Assembly: GCA_964619315.1 (NCBI GenBank)
Contig: CAZUEH010000006.1
Coordinates: 6,276 to 70,275, forward strand
DNA length: 64,000 nucleotides
Reading direction: 5' to 3'
DNA from: Fimisoma sp964619315
GTDB lineage: Bacteria > Bacillota > Clostridia > Peptostreptococcales > Anaerovoracaceae
Part shown: positions 27,467-37,074 of the stretch, piece after piece
Position numbering within the stretch: position 1 is the first letter of the stretch
How the letters are laid out: every line of letters begins with the position of its first letter
Notes under the pieces: model-generated
Database searches by the model: none
Seen by the model: the letters and a program-made list of their open reading frames with translations, nothing else
Told to the model about the DNA's origin: nothing
Translations under genes and position numbers: made by a program

Positions 27467-28261
27467 ATGTTTGATTTTTTAGATTTATCACAAACAGACT
27501 TTCTGAAAAAAATCATAGGCATAGTCTTAATTATAGTAGCAGGGTTGATTTTGATTAGGCTCATAACTAAGATAACTAAAAAAACCTTAGCTAGAACAAG
27601 CCTTGATGAATCAATGCACAAGTTTATAATAAGCACCATCAAAGTACTATTGTACATCGTTATGATAGTAGTATTGCTAGGATACTTAAATGTACCTACG
27701 GCACCGTTAGTTACGGTGATTGGTGCTGCAGGAGCAGCCATAGCATTGGCACTCAAGGACGGGCTCGGCAACATTGCAGGCGGAGTCCTAATATTAGCTA
27801 ACAAGCCTTTTAAAAAAGGCGATGTTATAGATGTGGCGGGAACTAGTGGAAGCGTAGAGAGTATTGAACTCTTTGTCACAACCTTGAGAACTTTTGATAA
27901 TAAAATCGTTTCAGTTCCAAACGGCACAGTGACTACATCGGTAATAGTAAATTACTCCAAAGAAGAGATTCGAAGAGTAGACTGTATCTTCGGTGTAAGT
28001 TACGACTCGGATATTGTTTCGGCAAAAGACGTCCTAATTGCCGTAGCCAACAACTGTCCGGGAGTATTAAAAGATCCCCCACCTTTTGTGGGAGTTACCG
28101 AACTTCAAGAAAGTGCGATTATGCTTGACTTAAAAGTTTGGTGCGAAACTTCTAAGCATTTTGAAATAAAGTACTATTTGGAAGAAGAAGTTAAAAAAGC
28201 ATTTGATAAAGCAAGTATTACAATACCGTATCCGCGAATGGACGTACGCGTGACAAAGTAA
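27467..28261 (+). CDS. mscS: Small-conductance mechanosensitive channel (MscS family)
   Basis: A 264-residue channel that opens on membrane tension. Three hydrophobic segments; the pore helix TM3 is the Gly/Ala-rich run TVIGAAGAAIALALKDGLGN near residues 83-102, followed by the GVLILANKPFKKGDVI beta domain and a C-terminal alpha/beta portion. Size matches E. coli MscS. It is likely co-transcribed with typA (AAGGAG before ATG). Confidence 0.92.
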   Translation: MFDFLDLSQTDFLKKIIGIVLIIVAGLILIRLITKITKKTLARTSLDESMHKFIISTIKVLLYIVMIVVLLGYLNVPTAPLVTVIGAAGAAIALALKDGLGNIAGGVLILANKPFKKGDVIDVAGTSGSVESIELFVTTLRTFDNKIVSVPNGTVTTSVIVNYSKEEIRRVDCIFGVSYDSDIVSAKDVLIAVANNCPGVLKDPPPFVGVTELQESAIMLDLKVWCETSKHFEIKYYLEEEVKKAFDKASITIPYPRMDVRVTK

Positions 28262-28280
28262 TTTTTTAGGGAGAATAAAA

Positions 28281-31200
28281 ATGGGAGAAATTAAAAAATT
28301 CAAAAGAGTATTGGTTGCCAATAGAGGAGAAATAGCTATCAGAGTTTTCAGAGCATGTCGTGAGCTGGGAATAAGAACTGTAGCAATTTATTCCGAAGAA
28401 GACAAACATGCTTTGTTTAGAACTAAAGCTGATGAAGCTTATCAGATTGGCAAAGGCAAGACTCCAGTAGGAGTTTATTTGAGCATTGATGAAATCATAG
28501 CATTAGCTAAAGCTAAAGGCGTTGATGCGATTCATCCAGGCTATGGATTTTTAGCGGAAAACGTTGAGTTCGCAAAAGCTTGTGATGATGCAGGAATTGA
28601 ATTCATTGGACCTACTGCTGAAATGATGGACAGACTTGGAGATAAAATCAAGTCTAAAATAGTTGCCAATTCTGTAGGTGTTCCTACTATTCCGGGAGTT
28701 GAACAAGCTATAGGAAGCGAAGAAGAAGCTCTAGAATTCGCAGAAAAATGCGGATATCCTGTAATGCTAAAAGCAGCAGCAGGCGGCGGCGGCAGAGGAA
28801 TGAGAATCGTTCAGAACAAAGAAGAACTTTTGCCTCAGTTTAGAAGCGCAAGAAGTGAAGCGGCTAAGGCCTTTGGCATAGACGACATCTTTATTGAGAA
28901 ATACCTTGAAAATCCAAAGCACATTGAAGTGCAGATTTTAGGGGACAAATATGGCAACATAGTACATCTATTTGAAAGAGACTGTTCAATTCAAAGAAGA
29001 CACCAAAAGGTAATTGAGTTTACTCCAGCTATGTGTCTAACAGAAGAACAAAGACAGGCTATATGCGCAGATGCTATCAAAATATCTCGTGCAGTAGATT
29101 ATAGAAGTGCAGGAACTGTAGAATTCCTAGTTGACAAAGACGGATTACATTACTTTATTGAAATGAATCCTAGAATTCAGGTAGAACATACCGTTTCAGA
29201 AATCGTAACAGGAATAGATATAGTTCAAGACCAAATTTTGGTTGCCCAAGGATATAAGCTAGATTCAACTGAAATAGCTATTCCTAACCAAGAAGCTGTT
29301 AAGGTTACAGGTCATGCAATTCAGTGCAGAATAACCACTGAAGATCCAGCTAGTGGATTTATGCCTGACACAGGTTTCATCGAAAACTACAGAAGCCCAG
29401 GCGGCTTTGGTATCCGTCTTGACGGAGGTAATGGTTTCGAAGGATCTGAAATTACACCATTCTATGACAGTTTGTTAGTTAAGGTTACAGCTTTCAGCAG
29501 AACCTTTGAAGATACTAGAAGAAAAGCAATTAGAGCTCTTTCCGAAATGACGGTTAAAGGAATTAAGACAAACATTGCATTCATGCTTAATGTTTTGAAT
29601 CACCCTACTTTTGCAGCAGGCATGTGTGACACCGGCTTTATTGCTAACACACCTGAATTGTTGAACATTGCAAAGGGCGAAGACAGCGAGCTTAAAGTAA
29701 TAGAATTCTTAGGAAATAAATATGTAAATGAGAAGAAAGGCCCTAAGCCTCAGTTCAACGTGCCTATTTTCCCTAAGTTCAAGAAAGAAGAATTGGAAGG
29801 CCTTAGAGGCACCAAACAACTTTTGGATGAAAAAGGACCTAAAGCAGTTGCAGACTGGGTTAAGGATCAGAAGAAACTTCTTATAACAGATACTACAATG
29901 CGTGATGCACAGCAGTCATTGATGGCTACAAGAGTAAGAACTGTAGACATGGAAAAGATTGCACCTGCCGTTTCTGTTTACGGTAAGGACTTGTTCTCAG
30001 TTGAAATGTGGGGCGGAGCTACTTTTGATACCGCTTATCGTTTCCTTAAGGAATCCCCATGGGAAAGACTTGAAACACTAAGAGAAAAGATGCCTAATAT
30101 ACTGTTCCAAATGTTAATAAGAGGCGCTAACGCAGTAGGATATAAGAACTACCCTGATAATGTAATTCGCGAATTCGTCAAAGAATCAGCCAAATCAGGA
30201 ATCGATGTATTCAGAATCTTCGACTCATTAAACTGGTTAGAGGGCATGACAGTTGCTTTGGATGAAACTCTAAACCAAGATAAGATTGCTGAAGCCTGTT
30301 TATGCTACACAGGAGATATCTTAGACGAATCTAAAACAAAATATAACTTGGCATATTATGTTAAGATGGCTAAGGAACTTGAAAAAAGAGGCTCCCATAT
30401 GCTAGGAATCAAGGACATGTCCGGACTTCTAAAGCCTATGGCAGCTGCTAAACTTGTTACTACTTTGAAACAAGAAATCGGAATTCCGATCCACTTACAT
30501 ACTCATGACACATCAGGAAATGGTGTTGCTACAGTTCTTATGGCAGCGCAAGCAGGTGTGGATGTAGTAGATGCAGCGTTCAACTCTATGAGTGGACTGA
30601 CTTCACAGCCAGCTCTTAACTCAGTGGTTGCAGCATTGCAAAACTATGACAGAGATACAGGTATCGACACAGACAAAATTCAGAAAATTTCTGAATACTG
30701 GAGAGATGTTAGACCTGTTTATGCAGGATTTGAGTCAGAGTTGGTTACTTCAACAGCAGAGATTTACAAGTATGAAATTCCTGGAGGCCAGTACTCCAAC
30801 TTGAAACCACAGGTTGAAAGTTTCGGACTTGGACATAAGTTTGAAGAAGTAAAGGACATGTATAAATCTGTAAATGAAATGCTTGGAGATATCGTTAAGG
30901 TAACTCCTTCATCAAAAGCAGTAGGCGATATGGCTATATTTATGGTTCAAAACGACCTAACTCCTGAAAACATTTACGAAAAGGGTTCAGGAATTGACTT
31001 CCCAGACTCAATCGTTTCATACTTTGAGGGAATGATGGGACAGCCAGAAGGCGGATTCCCAGAAAGACTTCAGAAACTTGTTCTCAAAGACAAACCTGCA
31101 ATTACATGCAGACCTGGAGAATTACTTCCACCTGAAGATTTTGATGCTATTAAAAAGCACCTCCGTGATGAACTTGGACTTGAAGGTACAGATAAAGAAG

Positions 31201-31721
31201 CTATCAGCTACGCTATCTATCCTAAAGTGTTTGAAGATTACATCAAGGGCCTTGAAAAAGAAGGAAGCTTCCGTTATATGGGGTCAGACATATTCTTCCA
31301 CAGCTTAGATGTAGGCGAAACTTGCGAAGTTAAGCTTGGAGAAGGTAAGGTGTTGATGGTTAAACTTCACGAAGTAAGACCTGTTGACGGCGAAGGCTTC
31401 AGAGATGCGATTTTCGAAGTAAACGGAAACCGCAGAGTTATCAAAATAAAGGATATGGACGTTACTGTAAACTCCAATAGTTCTGTGCTTTATGCAGACG
31501 AAAGTAATCCGATGGAAGTGGGAGCAAACATCCCAGGAAACATCATAAGAGTACTTGTTAAAGAGGGAGAAGCTGTTGAAGAAAGACAGCCTATCGCAGT
31601 AATAGAAGCCATGAAAATGGAAACTAATATTCTAGCAACTTCTAAGGGAACGATAGAAAAAATCTACGTTTCTGAAGGACAGCAAGTTAAGGCTGGAGAA
31701 ATGGTTGCAAAACTAAGCTAA
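28281..31721 (+). CDS. pyc: Pyruvate carboxylase
   Basis: Biotin enzyme that carboxylates pyruvate to oxaloacetate, an anaplerotic step. All modules are in one chain of 1146 residues: biotin carboxylase (about 1-450; ANRGEIAIRVFRA, KAAAGGGGRGMR), carboxyltransferase (about 530-810; TTMRDAQQSLMATR, HTHDTSGNG metal site), and a biotinyl domain with K1112 in EAMKMET at the C-terminus. AGGGAG precedes the ATG. A terminator follows. Full length and intact. Confidence 0.97.
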   Translation: MGEIKKFKRVLVANRGEIAIRVFRACRELGIRTVAIYSEEDKHALFRTKADEAYQIGKGKTPVGVYLSIDEIIALAKAKGVDAIHPGYGFLAENVEFAKACDDAGIEFIGPTAEMMDRLGDKIKSKIVANSVGVPTIPGVEQAIGSEEEALEFAEKCGYPVMLKAAAGGGGRGMRIVQNKEELLPQFRSARSEAAKAFGIDDIFIEKYLENPKHIEVQILGDKYGNIVHLFERDCSIQRRHQKVIEFTPAMCLTEEQRQAICADAIKISRAVDYRSAGTVEFLVDKDGLHYFIEMNPRIQVEHTVSEIVTGIDIVQDQILVAQGYKLDSTEIAIPNQEAVKVTGHAIQCRITTEDPASGFMPDTGFIENYRSPGGFGIRLDGGNGFEGSEITPFYDSLLVKVTAFSRTFEDTRRKAIRALSEMTVKGIKTNIAFMLNVLNHPTFAAGMCDTGFIANTPELLNIAKGEDSELKVIEFLGNKYVNEKKGPKPQFNVPIFPKFKKEELEGLRGTKQLLDEKGPKAVADWVKDQKKLLITDTTMRDAQQSLMATRVRTVDMEKIAPAVSVYGKDLFSVEMWGGATFDTAYRFLKESPWERLETLREKMPNILFQMLIRGANAVGYKNYPDNVIREFVKESAKSGIDVFRIFDSLNWLEGMTVALDETLNQDKIAEACLCYTGDILDESKTKYNLAYYVKMAKELEKRGSHMLGIKDMSGLLKPMAAAKLVTTLKQEIGIPIHLHTHDTSGNGVATVLMAAQAGVDVVDAAFNSMSGLTSQPALNSVVAALQNYDRDTGIDTDKIQKISEYWRDVRPVYAGFESELVTSTAEIYKYEIPGGQYSNLKPQVESFGLGHKFEEVKDMYKSVNEMLGDIVKVTPSSKAVGDMAIFMVQNDLTPENIYEKGSGIDFPDSIVSYFEGMMGQPEGGFPERLQKLVLKDKPAITCRPGELLPPEDFDAIKKHLRDELGLEGTDKEAISYAIYPKVFEDYIKGLEKEGSFRYMGSDIFFHSLDVGETCEVKLGEGKVLMVKLHEVRPVDGEGFRDAIFEVNGNRRVIKIKDMDVTVNSNSSVLYADESNPMEVGANIPGNIIRVLVKEGEAVEERQPIAVIEAMKMETNILATSKGTIEKIYVSEGQQVKAGEMVAKLS

Positions 31722-31745
31722 TTTTGAAATAACAAGATAAAACAA

Positions 31746-31783
31746 AGCCCGCTTCACATATGTGAAGCGGGTTTGCTTTATTA
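31746..31783. terminator. Terminator between pyc and the convergent aminotransferase
   Basis: CCCGCTTCAC / GTGAAGCGGG stem with ATAT loop, extended by outer AAAGC/GCTTT; T run on + and A run serving the minus strand. Confidence 0.88.
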
Positions 31784-31796
31784 TCTAGGATGACAT

Positions 31797-32942
31797 TTAT
31801 TTGTTTAGGGCTTTTCCCTGAGCAACTAATTCATCGATGTATTCGTCAATCAATGCCAAACCTTCTTCAAGCTCTTCTGCGTGAGAAAGAGTGATACGGA
31901 AGGTATGAGGTATATAGAACGAATCTCCGTGACATACAAGAACGCCTTTCTGCTCCAACAAATTGTCGCAGAATTCTACGGAATTTACATCTAGGTCATA
32001 ATGAACCAAATAAGTAGTACCATAAGAGTCAGCATATTGACGTAGATACTTATGGCCATCTAACCACTTGTCAATAACAGCCTTGTTTTGTGCAACGATA
32101 TCTCTGCTACGAGCAAATATCTTATCAGCATGTTCAAGAGCAATAGCGAAAATCCATTCGTCAAATACTCCACCACAGATAGAATCATAAGATCTTCTGT
32201 TGAACAAGTCCCATCTAACTTCAGGGTCACGGCAGATAATCCAACCACATCTTGTTCCAGCCATTGAATAAATCTTTGAGGAACTGCAAGTTACGATTGC
32301 TTTGTCATAAATATCTACCATGGAATACATGTAGTCTTCTTTAAGACCTCTGTACATTTCATCGCATACGATCCAAGCATCTACGGATTTAGCGATATCA
32401 ACTAGTTCCTGCATTTCCTCAAGGGACATAAGAGAACCAGTAGGGTTATTAGGGTTAGTAAGCAATATTGCTTTGGTGTTTTTATCAACAACTTTTCTAA
32501 CCTCGTCTAGATTAAGTTTGTAAGCATCTTCTGGTCTAAGTTTTACTTCACGAACCTCAGCGCCTATGGATTTAGGTAATGAATCGAATTGCTGATAATT
32601 CGGCATTATAGAGATAACGTTGTCAGTAGGTTCAATTAGTGTATAAACTACTGTGTTGTTAGCCCCTGTACCACCATGAACAAGAATTACATCCTCGTCG
32701 GTAACATCTTTGTACAAATTAGCAACAGCTGTACGAAGTCTAGGGGTTCCAGCAAAGAAACCGTAACCTAGGTTCATTTTTTTAAGCTCTTCAATGAAAT
32801 CGTCAAGGCTTTCACCTGTAAGTTCAAAGAGCTCTTCCACGGTCATTGGAAGAACGCAACTTCCGCCTAAGTAAATTTTTGTTAAAGGGCTGTTAGCAGC
32901 TGGATTTAACCAGTTTTCTAGTACAAATTCATCTAATTTCAT
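31797..32942 (-). CDS. PLP-dependent aminotransferase (class I/II)
   Basis: Fold type I aminotransferase, 381 residues. The PLP-binding segments are TNPNNPTGS, DEMYRGL and the Schiff-base Lys region SSSKIYSMAGTRCGW. The long frame extends upstream but GGGAGGG before ATG 32942 and the promoter at 32981-33009 fix the start. It is related to two other aminotransferases here (34345 and 61071), yet more divergent from them than they are from each other. It is transcribed divergently from the PucR-type regulator, which is the natural candidate to control it. Substrate unknown. Confidence 0.85.
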   Translation of the reverse strand: MKLDEFVLENWLNPAANSPLTKIYLGGSCVLPMTVEELFELTGESLDDFIEELKKMNLGYGFFAGTPRLRTAVANLYKDVTDEDVILVHGGTGANNTVVYTLIEPTDNVISIMPNYQQFDSLPKSIGAEVREVKLRPEDAYKLNLDEVRKVVDKNTKAILLTNPNNPTGSLMSLEEMQELVDIAKSVDAWIVCDEMYRGLKEDYMYSMVDIYDKAIVTCSSSKIYSMAGTRCGWIICRDPEVRWDLFNRRSYDSICGGVFDEWIFAIALEHADKIFARSRDIVAQNKAVIDKWLDGHKYLRQYADSYGTTYLVHYDLDVNSVEFCDNLLEQKGVLVCHGDSFYIPHTFRITLSHAEELEEGLALIDEYIDELVAQGKALNK

Positions 32943-32980
32943 AAGGTCCCTCCCATAAAAGTCTTTGTGTGTTTTTTTAT

Positions 32981-33009
32981 AATATATACTTAATCCTCGG
33001 CACATACAA
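32981..33009 (-). promoter_or_regulatory. Promoter of the divergent aminotransferase
   Basis: Minus strand: TTGTAT, 17-nt spacer, TATATT, about 40 nt before the start codon. Same -35 box as the hydroxyacid dehydrogenase promoter. Confidence 0.55.
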
Positions 33010-33054
33010 GAAGAAGGGTTTGGACAAAAATATAATTTCTTTTTAATTTAGTTG

Positions 33055-33063
33055 TGATATAAT
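33055..33063 (+). promoter_or_regulatory. Extended -10 promoter of the PucR/aminotransferase operon
   Basis: TGA directly followed by a perfect TATAAT. The -35 region is weak (TTTCTT at 16-nt spacing), which suits a regulated promoter. Confidence 0.45.
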
Positions 33064-33129
33064 ACAAGTATATTAGCATTGCATAGGGAGGCTTACGGGA
33101 TTACAATAGTCACCAGTTTGGAGGATAAT

Positions 33130-34314
33130 ATGAAAGTAACTGTTGAAGATATTTGCAATTTTCCGGAATTTACAAATCTTAAGTTGATTGCTGGCAAAGA
33201 GGGGATCAACAATGTTGTAGAAAAATGCGGAATATTAGACTATGAGTTTGTGGACGGAGTGCGTGAAAAATGGTACAGCACTAACTTTAGACAAAATCAC
33301 ATGATTGTCGTAACTAGTTTTTTGTATGCTAAAGACAATGAATATCTCATAATGGACGCAGTCAAAAATTTGGCTTCACGAAAGTGTAGTGGTTTAATAA
33401 TTAAAAACATTTTCCACTTGCCAATACATGAAAATGTCATAAGATACGCGGACACTATGAAATTTCCACTTATTCTTGTAGAGGGAAGCAACATACATTA
33501 TGAGGATCTAATAGTTTTGATTTCAGAAAGAGTCAAGCAATATGAATCCTTGCATTTCAGGGAAAGCAAAGTGGACGAAATATTTAGAAACGGCTCCAAT
33601 ACAGAGGTTTGCGAGAAGATTGCGTACGAAATAAATCCTACATTTCAGACGGACATGGTAGCGATGTTCTTTCAGCCCACAGGAGAGTTTACGACAGATG
33701 ACTACTTAGAGGTAGAAAGAAAGATAATGGATTCGAATCTCTTGTTTGCGTCAGATTCAACATTCTATTATAAAGGTGGGTTCTTTATAATTCACTCAAA
33801 AGAAATGTTTGATACGGTTGATGCAGAAAAACTGTGCGAACCCATTTTAGATATATTTAAGGATTATGATAAAAAGTTTAGAATAGGAATAAGCGGCGTG
33901 CACCATCTTTTATGGCAAATTAAAAATTGCCTCGAGGAAAGCCGTTATGCTGCAAGGCTCAAAACCTGTGAAGATACAGGACACACACTTTACGAAAATT
34001 TAGGTATATACAAAGTTATATTGCCTTATTGCGATAGCTCTGTCATGAGAGATTTTAGCATGGAATATATTAAGCCACTTGAAGACTACGACTTGGAAAC
34101 CAAGGGGAATTTGTTAGAAACAGCTATTGGATATGTCTTAAACGATGGTGATATTCAAAAAACTGCCGATTCAATGTTACAGCACAAGAACACTATAAGA
34201 TACAGGCTTAAAAACATAAGCAACATACTGGGAATGAACATTTTTGAAACTACTAACTATGAAATACTATCCTTTGCTATTAGGATATATATTTGCAACG
34301 ATGGGGATTTATAA
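33130..34314 (+). CDS. PucR-family transcriptional regulator
   Basis: A 394-residue regulator with an N-terminal PucR (purine-catabolism-regulator-like) sensing domain, a middle GGDEF-like/CdaR-type segment and a C-terminal PucR helix-turn-helix (KTADSMLQHKNTIRYRLKNIS, near residue 360). The frame opens at 33079, but GGAGG sits five bases before ATG 33130. It lies between a divergent aminotransferase and a co-directional one and probably regulates both. It is a paralogue of the regulator at 59826-60992. Despite the name, family members often control amino-acid genes. Confidence 0.87.
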   Translation: MKVTVEDICNFPEFTNLKLIAGKEGINNVVEKCGILDYEFVDGVREKWYSTNFRQNHMIVVTSFLYAKDNEYLIMDAVKNLASRKCSGLIIKNIFHLPIHENVIRYADTMKFPLILVEGSNIHYEDLIVLISERVKQYESLHFRESKVDEIFRNGSNTEVCEKIAYEINPTFQTDMVAMFFQPTGEFTTDDYLEVERKIMDSNLLFASDSTFYYKGGFFIIHSKEMFDTVDAEKLCEPILDIFKDYDKKFRIGISGVHHLLWQIKNCLEESRYAARLKTCEDTGHTLYENLGIYKVILPYCDSSVMRDFSMEYIKPLEDYDLETKGNLLETAIGYVLNDGDIQKTADSMLQHKNTIRYRLKNISNILGMNIFETTNYEILSFAIRIYICNDGDL

Positions 34315-34344
34315 TTGATAATATAAAAGGAAAGGAGCAAGAGC

Positions 34345-35469
34345 ATGAAAATTGAGACATTTAAAGTTGAAAGATGGATGAACGACTATGAAGACTTGGC
34401 AGTATACAACTTGGGAGAAACCTGTATAGATTCTCTAAAAATAGGCGAACTGTTAGAATTGGCAGGAGAAAATCCTGATGAGTATTTGATAGGCTTGAAA
34501 GACAAGAGACTGACATATAGCCACATATTCGGGTCGCCAGAATTTGTAAATGGAGTTGCAGGACTTTATAAGGATTTGAAAGGCGAAAATGTAATACCTA
34601 CTCACGGTGCGGTAGGTGCAAACAACATGGTAATAAATGCTTTAATAGAAAGCACTGATAATATGATCTCAGTAATGCCAACGTATCAGCAGCATTATTC
34701 TATTCCACGAGCCATCGGAGCTGAGGTCAGAATTTTGCAACTTAGACCTGAAAACAATTTTTTGCCGGATTTAGAAGAATTGAAAACTTTAGTCGATGAT
34801 AACACTAAAATGATTACAATTAACAATCCAAACAACCCTACGGGTTCATGGATTCCGGCAGAAACCATGAAAGCGATTAGCGATATAGCCGCTGAAGTAG
34901 GAGCTTATGTGCTATCTGATGAAGTATATAGAGGGATTTCAGAAGACGGTAGTTACATGGAGTCAATCGTTGACATCTATGATAAAGGGATTTCTGTTGG
35001 AAGCATGTCCAAGATATTTTCTCTAGCAGGCCTTAGAATGGGGTGGATCGCTTCTAAAGATGAAACTGTGTTATACGAATGTCTTGAGAGAAGAGATTAT
35101 GATACCATATCATGCGGATTGTTAGATGACTTGCTCGCATCATTAGCATTAGCTAACAAAGAAAAGATATTCGAGAGAAATAGCAAAATTCTAAAAAAGA
35201 ATAGAGAAATATTGAACAAATGGGTTAACGAAACTCCAGGAGTTCGCTATCTTAAACCTGTGGCAGGAACTACAGCCTTGGTATATTATGACCTTGACAT
35301 GCCTTCCTATGAGGTTTGCACAAGATTAATCAAAGAGAAGGGGCTGTTGTTTACACCGGGTGCCGCTTTTGAAATGGAGGGCGGAGTTAGAATAGGCTAT
35401 GCGTTTGACTCGGTACTGCTTAAGGAAGGTCTTGACAAGTTTAGAGAATTTTTAGAGGAGAATAGATAA
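34345..35469 (+). CDS. PLP-dependent aminotransferase (class I/II), paralogue of 61071
   Basis: 374 residues, fold type I. NNPNNPTGSW, DEVYRGISEDGSYM and the Lys site GSMSKIFSLAGLRMGW define the active site. It is highly similar along its whole length to the enzyme encoded at 61071-62192 (both begin MKI-TFKVE-WMN-YE), so a duplication is evident. It follows the PucR gene after 30 bases (AAAGGAGC site) and abuts the next aminotransferase. Amino-donor specificity cannot be read from sequence. Confidence 0.87.
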   Translation: MKIETFKVERWMNDYEDLAVYNLGETCIDSLKIGELLELAGENPDEYLIGLKDKRLTYSHIFGSPEFVNGVAGLYKDLKGENVIPTHGAVGANNMVINALIESTDNMISVMPTYQQHYSIPRAIGAEVRILQLRPENNFLPDLEELKTLVDDNTKMITINNPNNPTGSWIPAETMKAISDIAAEVGAYVLSDEVYRGISEDGSYMESIVDIYDKGISVGSMSKIFSLAGLRMGWIASKDETVLYECLERRDYDTISCGLLDDLLASLALANKEKIFERNSKILKKNREILNKWVNETPGVRYLKPVAGTTALVYYDLDMPSYEVCTRLIKEKGLLFTPGAAFEMEGGVRIGYAFDSVLLKEGLDKFREFLEENR

Positions 35470-36633
35470 ATGGAACATCGTTTTATTTCAAAAAAATATT
35501 GGGTAGAGGCATCGACGCCTTTTGGAACTACTAATGAAAAAGCAGCGGAGGTTAAGGACTGTATAAACCTAAGCATAGGAGATCCAGACTTAATCACAGA
35601 TAAGATAATAATAGATGGAGCTTATAAAGACACCCTAAAGGGGCATACTAGATACACAAACATGTATGGAGATCCAGAACTAAAACAGGAAATACGTAAC
35701 TTCTATAAAGATGAGTACGATCTTGATATCCCTGATAATGAAGTAATAGTTACGGCTTCAGGCCTCATTGCCATGTACTGCGTATTACAAGCTGTGCTAG
35801 ATGATGGAGATGAAGTTATAATGCAAGCGCCTTTCTTCACTCCCTACACCTCTCAGGTGGAAATGGCCGGAGGAATACCTGTTGAGTTAGATACATATGA
35901 GGAAGAGGACTTTCAAATAAATATTGAAAGGCTAAAATCACTAATTACGCCTAAAACTAAGGTATTGATAATTAACACTCCGTCCAATCCTACAGGCAGT
36001 TGTTTGTCCATTAGTACAATGGAAGCCATAGCAAAAATTACGGAAGAAGAAGACTTGTTGGTGATATCCGACGAAATTTATACTTCGTATAGTTTCGAAG
36101 ACGAGTTTGTTCCATTCATATCCCTTCCTGGAATGAGAGAAAGAACTATAACTATAAACTCATTTTCGAAGAACTTTATAATGACAGGTTGGAGAGTGGG
36201 CAATGTAATTGCACCGTCATATTTTATAAAAGTACTCAAAGATATGGGGGAAAACATCATATATTCTGCTCCGGCACCATCACAGAGAGCAGCAATTCAT
36301 GCTCTTAGAAATAGAAAAATCGTACAACCTCCTATAATAGAAGAATATAAGAAGAGAATGGTTTATGTTGCTCAAAGAGTAAATTCCATTCCATGGATGA
36401 GCGTCATTGATCCACCTAAAGGAAGTTTCTATCTTTTCATTAACATTAAAAAGACCGGAATGAGCAGTGCGGAAGTAACCGAGATGATTTTGGAAAAAGC
36501 CCATGTCTTATTTTTACCGGGCAATGCTTTTGGAAAATGTGGGGAAGGGTATATCAGAATAGCCTGTACAGTGGGAATTGAAAAGCTGAAAGAGGCTTTT
36601 GACAGAATTGAAAGAATTAGCCTTGACAAATAA
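35470..36633 (+). CDS. Aminotransferase class I, aspartate-aminotransferase-like
   Basis: 387 residues, fold type I, from a different subgroup than the preceding gene (AspC/PatA-like; start ISKKYWVEASTPFG, NLSIGDPDL). PLP contacts: NTPSNPTGSC, SDEIYTSYSF and the Lys site NSFSKNFIMTGWRVG; the substrate carboxylate Arg lies in GYIRIACT. It starts immediately after the stop of the preceding aminotransferase, with GAGGAG in that gene's end, so it is co-translated. Two different transaminases in one unit suggests sequential amino-group transfer. Confidence 0.87.
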   Translation: MEHRFISKKYWVEASTPFGTTNEKAAEVKDCINLSIGDPDLITDKIIIDGAYKDTLKGHTRYTNMYGDPELKQEIRNFYKDEYDLDIPDNEVIVTASGLIAMYCVLQAVLDDGDEVIMQAPFFTPYTSQVEMAGGIPVELDTYEEEDFQINIERLKSLITPKTKVLIINTPSNPTGSCLSISTMEAIAKITEEEDLLVISDEIYTSYSFEDEFVPFISLPGMRERTITINSFSKNFIMTGWRVGNVIAPSYFIKVLKDMGENIIYSAPAPSQRAAIHALRNRKIVQPPIIEEYKKRMVYVAQRVNSIPWMSVIDPPKGSFYLFINIKKTGMSSAEVTEMILEKAHVLFLPGNAFGKCGEGYIRIACTVGIEKLKEAFDRIERISLDK

Positions 36634-36650
36634 AATAGAGATGGTATAAT
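36623..36650 (+). promoter_or_regulatory. Strong promoter of the peroxide/oxygen defence operon
   Basis: Perfect TTGACA, 16-nt spacer, perfect TATAAT with extended -10 TGG. The -35 box lies inside the last codons of the preceding aminotransferase gene. This is the best sigma-A match in the window. Confidence 0.75.
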
Positions 36651-36703
36651 GGTTTTAAGAATAATAATAAGAATTGTTCCTAAAAACGAAAGTAGGTGCT
36701 ATC

Positions 36704-37060
36704 GTGACGAAACAAAAAGAACTCGTTTTAAGAATTATAGAACAATCACATAAGCATCCAACAGCGGAGGAAGTTTTTTTTCAAGCAAGGGAAGAGATGA
36801 AAGGTATTGCATTAAGTACAGTTTATCGTAATATCAATGCTCTTGTAGGAGAAGGCTTAATAAAGCGCATAAGTATGCTAAACAACCCTGACCGTTTTGA
36901 CAACGTAAGGGAAGATCATGACCATCTGATTTGCAAAAAATGCGGCAAGCTAAAAGATATTCAATTGATAGGAGTCGAAAAGGCAATTGAAGAAGTTACA
37001 GGAGAAAACATTTCATCCTACGAGATTAACGCCTACTATTTATGTGAAGAATGTAATTAG
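36704..37060 (+). CDS. Fur-family regulator, PerR-like
   Basis: 118-residue metal-dependent repressor. Winged helix with STVYRNINALVGEGLIKRI, followed by the sensing region NPDRFDNVREDHDHLICKKCGKL: it holds the Asp (RFD) and His residues typical of PerR Fe/Mn sites and the first CxxC; the second CxxC is LCEEC at the very end (structural zinc). Start chosen as GTG 36704 behind AGTAGGTG; an upstream TTG (36674) has no ribosome site. It heads an operon with two oxygen-defence genes, which supports a peroxide sensor over an iron or zinc regulator. Confidence 0.85.
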   Translation: MTKQKELVLRIIEQSHKHPTAEEVFFQAREEMKGIALSTVYRNINALVGEGLIKRISMLNNPDRFDNVREDHDHLICKKCGKLKDIQLIGVEKAIEEVTGENISSYEINAYYLCEECN

Positions 37061-37074
37061 GGGAGGAGAGAACA

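Noticed and set aside
36655..36690. PerR box before the PerR-like gene
   Set aside because: The AT-rich AATAATAATAAG stretch is only loosely similar to the 15-bp PerR palindrome and cannot be told from background.
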